This document shows, in pieces, positions 6,788 to 10,668 of a DNA stretch of 10,668 nucleotides (the stretch's first letter is position 1; every line of letters begins with the position of its first letter). A model generated the notes under the pieces. That model saw only the letters and a program-made list of their open reading frames with translations, was not told the origin of the DNA and did not search any database. A program made the position numbers and the translations under genes. The stretch lies in the NCBI GenBank assembly GCA_029939545.1, contig JAOZSS010000024.1, positions 8,568 to 19,235 on the forward strand. Reading direction: 5' to 3'. This DNA comes from Kiritimatiellia bacterium (GTDB lineage: Bacteria; Verrucomicrobiota; Kiritimatiellia; UBA8416; JABMPJ01).

Positions 6788-7799
6788 TATCTACATCACG
6801 TTTGACTACGAGCTCTTCTTCAGGGAGAGCGGTACACCAGCAGCCTGCCTGTTTGAGCCAACGGACGACCTGCAACACATCCTCCGCCATGCCAACATGA
6901 AGGCCACCTTCTTCGTCGATGTACTCTACTACAATCGCCTGTGCGATCTCACGGCAACAGAGGGGGATGCAACGCGTATGCGAGAGCAACTCATCGCTCT
7001 GGCCCAGGAAGGGCATGCCCTCGGCCTGCACCTCCATCCTCATTGGCAGGATGCCTCTTTCGAAGGTCCCGGCTGGCGCTTTTCCTCTTACGATCACTAC
7101 CGTCTCGATTCACTACCGCAGCGTGAGATCACGGCGCTGTTCGTAGAAGGCACTGAGCAACTCAACCAAATCTACCGGATGGCTGGACGCACCAACCGCG
7201 TCGATGCGTTCCGCGCCGGAGGATGGTGCATACAGCCTTTCAGCAAATTGGCCGAGGGGTTCCGGAAAGCGGGCATCCGAATCGACAGCTCGGTGGGACA
7301 TGGCATGCACAGCAACAGCACCCACCACGCGTTTGACTTTCGCAACGCCCCTAGTACCGACATCTACCGCTTCGCGAACGACCCCGCCACAGCCGAAACC
7401 CATGGTGAATTCTGGGAGCTGCCCTTGACGACGTTCCGCCCTGGTCTGGGTCACAAGGTCACGCGCGAGATCCAGCGTCGGATGCACCCGGAGGCCTATC
7501 GCATGAGTGGCGATGGCTCAGGCCTACGCTATACCCCATCTCCCGCGACGCTGCTGGGCGACGCCATTACGTCATCGCCACGCTTTGTTTCGCTTGATGG
7601 TGAACCCGCCGATCTCTTCGTAAAAGAGATCCAAGAGCTCATGCAATATCATATCGTAGTCTGCGGGCACACCAAGTGCTACTCATCCGCCATGGCGGAG
7701 TGCCTGCATCGTGTCGCAAGAATACCGGGATGTCGCTTTCCTGCGATTAGTGAGCAGCACCTGCTCCAGTCAACGCACCAGGCCGGAGACGCACGATGA
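6780..7799 (+). CDS. NodB-type polysaccharide deacetylase, WalW/WbmS-like
   Basis: The 339-residue product carries the NodB (carbohydrate esterase 4) pattern. ITFDYELFF (6-14) has the catalytic Asp and nearby Glu. GLHLHPHW (82-89) gives the two metal-binding histidines as H-x3-H (84 and 88). RAGGW (145-149) is the Arg motif, FWELPL (211-216) is motif 4, and CGHTK (296-299 and next) holds the late catalytic His. The HPHW, RAGGW and GHTK forms resemble the WalW/WbmS group found in LPS and capsule loci rather than peptidoglycan deacetylases. The likely reaction is metal-dependent removal of an acetyl group from a sugar amide; no signal peptide is seen, so it may act in the cytoplasm before flipping. 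The start is the ATG at 6780. A longer frame from 6630 only reads through the flippase in another phase. With no Shine-Dalgarno before 6780, initiation probably depends on coupling. It ends in an ATGA overlap with the next gene. Confidence 0.85.
   Translation: MPDIYITFDYELFFRESGTPAACLFEPTDDLQHILRHANMKATFFVDVLYYNRLCDLTATEGDATRMREQLIALAQEGHALGLHLHPHWQDASFEGPGWRFSSYDHYRLDSLPQREITALFVEGTEQLNQIYRMAGRTNRVDAFRAGGWCIQPFSKLAEGFRKAGIRIDSSVGHGMHSNSTHHAFDFRNAPSTDIYRFANDPATAETHGEFWELPLTTFRPGLGHKVTREIQRRMHPEAYRMSGDGSGLRYTPSPATLLGDAITSSPRFVSLDGEPADLFVKEIQELMQYHIVVCGHTKCYSSAMAECLHRVARIPGCRFPAISEQHLLQSTHQAGDAR
7785..7799 (+). promoter_or_regulatory. Ribosome site and ATGA coupling junction
   Basis: GGAG (7785-7788) stands seven bases before the ATG at 7796. 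The deacetylase stop TGA (7797-7799) shares bases with that start. This fixes the glycosyltransferase start and predicts translational coupling. Confidence 0.8.
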
Positions 7800-8950
7800 A
7801 GAAGCTTCTGATGGCTTGCAGCGTGTATTGGGACAGTCCCCTCCAGGTCGGCTCGCACCACCTGGCACGCGCCTTCCTGGCCCGTGGCTGGGAGGTCGGC
7901 TTCATCTCATATCCCCTCACCCCCCTCCACCTCCCGTTTTTCCATTTTCCGGAAATCCGAGCCCGGCTGCGCCAGTGTGGTCGGCGTATCGAACACCGAG
8001 CCGTCGGCAAGCTGTGGTCGACCGTTCCGTTCGCATTCGTTGCCCCCGCGAATCGCGCCCTGCTCCGATCCCGACTGGTCCACCGTCACTGGCAGCAAAC
8101 CGCTGTGCCATCCATCCCAACATCACTGCGTCGATATGGATTCGACCACGTGGATCTGCTCTATATCGATAGCCCGGCCCAGCTGTCACTCCTGTCAGCA
8201 GTCCAGTACGACAAAGCCTTCTATCGGTTGGCCGATCACACCAGCGGCTTCACGTTCGCATGCCCGGAACTATTGGCCATGGAGCGAGAGGTGGCGACCA
8301 AGGTGGACCTCGTGGCCTATACGGCCCACGCCCTGGAGGACTACGCGACCACACTGGGATCGAGACATACCTTCCTCATGCCCAACGGAGTGGATTTTTC
8401 CCATTTTCAAACGGATGACCCAGTGCCACCGGAATATGCAGCCATCGGGGGACCGATTGTCGTTTACGCCGGATCGCTGCGCTACTGGTTTGACTACGAA
8501 CTCGTTCGCTCGTTGGCTCAACGTCTTCCCGATATTAACGTGGTGCTGATCGGGCCGGATGACCTGGCGCAGAAGAATCTGAATGATCTGCCGAACATCC
8601 ACCTTCTCGGACCACGACCCTACGCCACTCTGCCCGCCTATCTCCGCCACGCCAACGTGGGCATCATTCCATTTGCTGTCGAGACATACCCCGATCTGAT
8701 CCATGGTGTGAACCCGCTGAAGCTGTATGAGTACATGGCAACCGGACTGCCGGTCGTGACCACGGCGTGGCGAGAACTGGAATATCTGGATTCGCCCGCC
8801 CGACTCACCAGCTCCACAGACGAGTTCATCGCCAGTGTTGCAGAGACAATTGCCCGGCCCCCCGACCAAAACGCTTTGCGGAGGTTCGCGTCCACCCATG
8901 ACTGGTCATCCAGAATTGATGCACTCGAAGCACGGCTGGACATGGCATAA
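7796..8950 (+). CDS. GT-B glycosyltransferase (GT1/GT4-like, TuaH-type)
   Basis: The 384-residue protein reads as a two-domain GT-B enzyme. The N-terminal acceptor domain opens with a strand and SPLQVGSHHLARAFLARGWEVGFI (14-37), the usual Rossmann start in which the acceptor loop is followed by a helix and the next strand. The linker region gives FLMPNGVDFSHF (193-204), a widespread GT4 landmark. The C-terminal donor domain begins IVVYAGSLRYWFDYELV (221-237), has HLLGPRPYATLPAYLRHANVGIIPF (269-293), and contains NPLKLYEYMATGLPVV (306-321), the nucleotide-sugar site with Lys309 and Glu312. This is the form seen in TuaH-like enzymes of teichuronic acid and EPS loci rather than the plain E-x7-E. 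It should transfer one sugar to the lipid-linked chain at the inner face of the membrane; donor and linkage cannot be read. It closes the plus-strand run and converges with the minus-strand glycosyltransferase after 16 bp. Confidence 0.87.
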   Translation: MKKLLMACSVYWDSPLQVGSHHLARAFLARGWEVGFISYPLTPLHLPFFHFPEIRARLRQCGRRIEHRAVGKLWSTVPFAFVAPANRALLRSRLVHRHWQQTAVPSIPTSLRRYGFDHVDLLYIDSPAQLSLLSAVQYDKAFYRLADHTSGFTFACPELLAMEREVATKVDLVAYTAHALEDYATTLGSRHTFLMPNGVDFSHFQTDDPVPPEYAAIGGPIVVYAGSLRYWFDYELVRSLAQRLPDINVVLIGPDDLAQKNLNDLPNIHLLGPRPYATLPAYLRHANVGIIPFAVETYPDLIHGVNPLKLYEYMATGLPVVTTAWRELEYLDSPARLTSSTDEFIASVAETIARPPDQNALRRFASTHDWSSRIDALEARLDMA

Positions 8951-8966
8951 CTCAAGCCGGAGGTGG

Positions 8967-10073
8967 TCAGCTATCTCCGCGGCTCTGCCGCGGCATAGCG
9001 GCGTCTGCCATCGCCTGCAAAGTCCTCTCCGCGCATTCGGCCCAAGTGATGGGTTCTTTCAGAAGCCGGGTCGGATGTAAGCGCTCCATGATATCCGCCA
9101 GTGCATTCGGGTCTGCGAAGTCCAGCCGGTTCTCCTCCGGAACACCCAACTCCTCGAACACCGGCAGATTGGAGCAGAATACCGGCTTCCCGTGACGTGC
9201 CGCTTCCAGCACCGGCATGCCAAAGCCCTCGAACTCCGAAGGAAAGAGAATGGCCTCCGCATGCTGGTAAAGCGATTCCACCTGCTCGTACGGCACAAAG
9301 CCCACATGCAACACTTCACCCTCCAGTCCCAGAGCGCAAATCTGCTTCTGGAGCTGTTTCCAGAGCGGGGTTTGCATCCCGGAGAATACAAGCTTTAGAT
9401 CGTTCTTTTGCACCACCTTCACTCGCGCGAAACAACGCAGCAGATCGGCGTGCCCCTTGTGCGGGAAAGTCGCGGCGGGGTAGTAGAGATATGGATCCTG
9501 TACGACGCGCGGCCCCGCCGGGCCGACAGGTGTGGAGTCAAAACCCAGGTGTATGACGTCAACCTTGCTGCTGTTCACCCCGCACAACGTGACAAGATCG
9601 CGCTTCGTGGCTTCGGAGATGGCGATGATTTTACAACTTCTTTTTAGGCTCCGCGGATAGACGGCTCGGCGGAAACAAGTGTCGAATAGCCCGTAGTGCT
9701 CAGGTCGGTGCAGATGCTGTACGTCCACAACCGTGAGCACGGCGGATGTCTGAACCGTGATCGGGAAGACCGACTGCTGCGGGAAAAGAATGGCGTCATA
9801 CCCGGCCGCATCAATTCGTTGCGCTATCCCGCGCGCCTTTAGCGGTGTAAACGCTTCCGCACAGCGCCACCCGACCAAGCCGTTCTCGGAAAGGGAAATC
9901 ACCTGCCGGAGCGCGTCGGCGGGCAACTCGTCTGCAACATCCGGACCCACAATGAAGTATATCTCGTGAGTCGGGTCTGACCCCGAGAACACCTCGATGA
10001 GATTCCGGATGTACGTTTCAACTCCGCCTACGCGGCCCGGTCGGTAGTTGAGAAGCGAGACGCCGAATTTCAT
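8967..10073 (-). CDS. GT4-family glycosyltransferase
   Basis: The 368-residue product is a classic GT4 retaining glycosyltransferase. It starts MKFGVSLLNYRPGRVGGVETYI, with the Gly-Gly-x-Glu-x-Tyr loop at about 16-21 that shapes the acceptor and donor cleft. IIAISEATKRDLV (about 149-161) and VIHLGFD (about 173-179) mark the end of the N-terminal domain. YYPAATFPHKGHADLL (about 197-212) is the start of the donor domain, and FPSEFEGFGMPVLEAARHGKPV (about 277-298) holds the E-x7-E pair at 282 and 290 that binds the nucleotide sugar. I chose the ATG at 10073-10071 because GAGGA lies five bases before it and because GT4 proteins normally begin with this strand; an in-frame start at 10181 adds 36 residues without family character. 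It likely acts in the same glycan pathway but is transcribed on its own or with a doubtful frame upstream. Confidence 0.92.
   Translation of the reverse strand: MKFGVSLLNYRPGRVGGVETYIRNLIEVFSGSDPTHEIYFIVGPDVADELPADALRQVISLSENGLVGWRCAEAFTPLKARGIAQRIDAAGYDAILFPQQSVFPITVQTSAVLTVVDVQHLHRPEHYGLFDTCFRRAVYPRSLKRSCKIIAISEATKRDLVTLCGVNSSKVDVIHLGFDSTPVGPAGPRVVQDPYLYYPAATFPHKGHADLLRCFARVKVVQKNDLKLVFSGMQTPLWKQLQKQICALGLEGEVLHVGFVPYEQVESLYQHAEAILFPSEFEGFGMPVLEAARHGKPVFCSNLPVFEELGVPEENRLDFADPNALADIMERLHPTRLLKEPITWAECAERTLQAMADAAMPRQSRGDS
8977..8993. terminator. Strong hairpin at the convergent gene junction
   Basis: CCGCGGC (8977-8983) pairs with GCCGCGG (8987-8993) around a three-base loop, a seven-base-pair all-GC stem. 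It lies within the last codons of the minus-strand glycosyltransferase, 27 bases past the stop of the plus-strand run. Neither side has a T-run, so it may act as a roadblock, 3'-end stabiliser or poor bidirectional terminator. Confidence 0.35.
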
Positions 10074-10200
10074 TCGTTTCCTCGCCGATCCGGGCGTTCT
10101 GTCAACAGCAGATGGGGAAGTATACGCGTCCAACGCAACATGCATGGACCCTACCTTCTGCGTCACCCCCTGTAAACTCAAAGAATGCAGGGCCCAGGGC
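10074..10200. other. Non-coding gap upstream of the GT4 gene
   Basis: This 127-bp stretch separates the GT4 start from the stop of the doubtful minus-strand frame. It holds a TATACT on the minus strand (10124-10119) that resembles a -10 box but has no matching -35 element at 16-18 bp. A perfect TTGACA (10105-10100, minus) also has no -10 box at the proper distance. A promoter for the GT4 gene is expected here but cannot be fixed. Confidence 0.4.
10079..10083 (-). promoter_or_regulatory. Shine-Dalgarno deciding the GT4 start
   Basis: Read on the minus strand, GAGGA ends five bases before the ATG at 10073-10071. It supports that start over the longer in-frame option at 10181. Confidence 0.75.
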
Positions 10201-10602
10201 TCAGGAGTCAGAGGTCAAGTATGTCAGCAAGTTGGACACCAGGGTGTTGACGGACTGGTATCGTTCCGGCGGCATAGCTAGAATCTCCCTCTCTGTCTGC
10301 ATATAGGTGCCCGGCACAAGGTCATCGCGGCAGTTCGCAGCCAGCGCCACGGCCGATTCCGGCAGCGCCTCCCCGGCAAACAACCGCGTACAACTCACCT
10401 CGTACCCAGCCCCCACCAGCCACCCCTCCCTATCCCAAGCGGAGATAGCCCAGCAGTTCTCATTATGCGGTGTCCCCTGCCGCCTTGCGCGGGCAGGTGC
10501 CTCGGCGCTGTTTCCGGAATTATCCGGAAAAGAAATGAGAGGCGGAAGAGCCTTGCCGGGCTGAGAGATGGTGATCCACAAGGCAGCGGTAGAGAGGCAC
10601 AA
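10201..10602 (-). CDS. Hypothetical protein, doubtful start, possible gene remnant
   Basis: A minus-strand frame of 133 codons runs from a TTG at 10602-10600 to a TGA at 10203-10201. The C-terminal two thirds (from about NENCWAIS onward) have GC-rich third positions and a plausible amino-acid mix, with three Cys and three Trp residues. The N-terminus has a short hydrophobic stretch (STAALWITI) that might be a signal or anchor. Against it: no ATG or GTG exists between the in-frame TAA at 10632-10630 and the body of the frame, no ribosome site stands at a useful distance from the TTG, and part of the frame is a perfect inverted repeat. I do not recognise a family. It is in the same direction as the GT4 gene and 127 bp upstream of it. 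It could be a real small secreted protein, a 5'-truncated or frameshifted remnant, or chance. Confidence 0.4.
   Translation of the reverse strand: MCLSTAALWITISQPGKALPPLISFPDNSGNSAEAPARARRQGTPHNENCWAISAWDREGWLVGAGYEVSCTRLFAGEALPESAVALAANCRDDLVPGTYMQTEREILAMPPERYQSVNTLVSNLLTYLTSDS
10511..10530. repeat. Perfect 8-bp inverted repeat with 4-nt centre
   Basis: TTTCCGGA (10511-10518) and TCCGGAAA (10523-10530) form a perfect dyad around ATTA. The symmetry suits a dimeric regulator's operator or a short RNA hairpin. No T-run follows on either strand, so an intrinsic terminator is unlikely. It lies inside the doubtful minus-strand frame 10201-10602. Confidence 0.6.
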
Positions 10603-10668
10603 ATAGCATAGATAAAAGGGGGTGGGCGGTTAGCTCCTCCTGCCCCCATATATCCCTTCGAACGCACC

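Noticed and set aside
8270..8899. 209-codon open frame on the minus strand
   Set aside because: It lies wholly inside the glycosyltransferase gene, whose motifs are clear; long antisense frames are common in GC-rich genes.
10077..10105. Perfect TTGACA on the minus strand as a GT4 promoter
   Set aside because: The position 17 bp downstream is the ribosome site (AGGAAA), not a -10 box, and the message would start at or past the ATG.
10074..10181. In-frame extension of the GT4 protein to 10181
   Set aside because: The 36 added residues lack family character, and a ribosome site stands right before the ATG at 10073.
10630..10668. Possible tail of another minus-strand gene: 12 codons from the edge and a TAA
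   Set aside because: Twelve codons are too few to support a gene; any frame would look similar at a window edge.

Overview
The window reads as dense, GC-rich bacterial DNA with short gaps and overlapping genes. It carries most of a surface-polysaccharide (EPS, capsule or O-antigen type) gene cluster. No tRNA, rRNA, CRISPR array, transposase or integrase was seen. A Wzx-type flippase and lipid-linked glycan genes fit a Gram-negative cell. The TMTC-like membrane TPR protein and the EP-rich coiled-coil protein would suit a PVC-group or deltaproteobacterial relative, but this taxonomic guess is weak because no marker gene is present.

Layout: (a) 1-1080, + strand, the 3' part of a Glu-Pro-rich coiled-coil protein of unknown function, cut by the window edge. 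(b) 1153-2775, +, a polytopic GT-C/TMTC-like membrane protein with C-terminal TPRs. (c) 2776-2947, a non-coding or leader stretch with weak promoter-like elements and a 27-codon frame that ends in an ATGA overlap with the next gene. (d) 2948-8950, +, a tight six-gene run: SAM methyltransferase, nitroreductase-family flavoprotein, polysaccharide pyruvyl transferase, Wzx-like flippase, WalW/WbmS-like NodB deacetylase, and a glycosyltransferase. Four of its five junctions are abutting, 6 bp apart or overlapping. (e) 8967-10073, -, a GT4 glycosyltransferase converging on that run with a 16-bp gap. (f) 10074-10668, a sparse end holding one doubtful minus-strand hypothetical frame and a perfect 8-bp inverted repeat.

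Working model (inference): two glycosyltransferases build a lipid-linked oligosaccharide in the cytoplasm. The pyruvyl transferase adds ketal-pyruvate, the methyltransferase may O- or N-methylate a sugar, and the deacetylase may remove an N-acetyl group. The nitroreductase-like flavoprotein supplies an unidentified redox step, and the flippase exports the product. No initiating phosphoglycosyl transferase, Wzy polymerase or outer-membrane export gene is in the window, so the locus must continue elsewhere or depend on other loci. The least explained parts are the nitroreductase embedded in a glycan operon, the leader frame before the methyltransferase, the change of base skew near 2.8 kb, and the right end.
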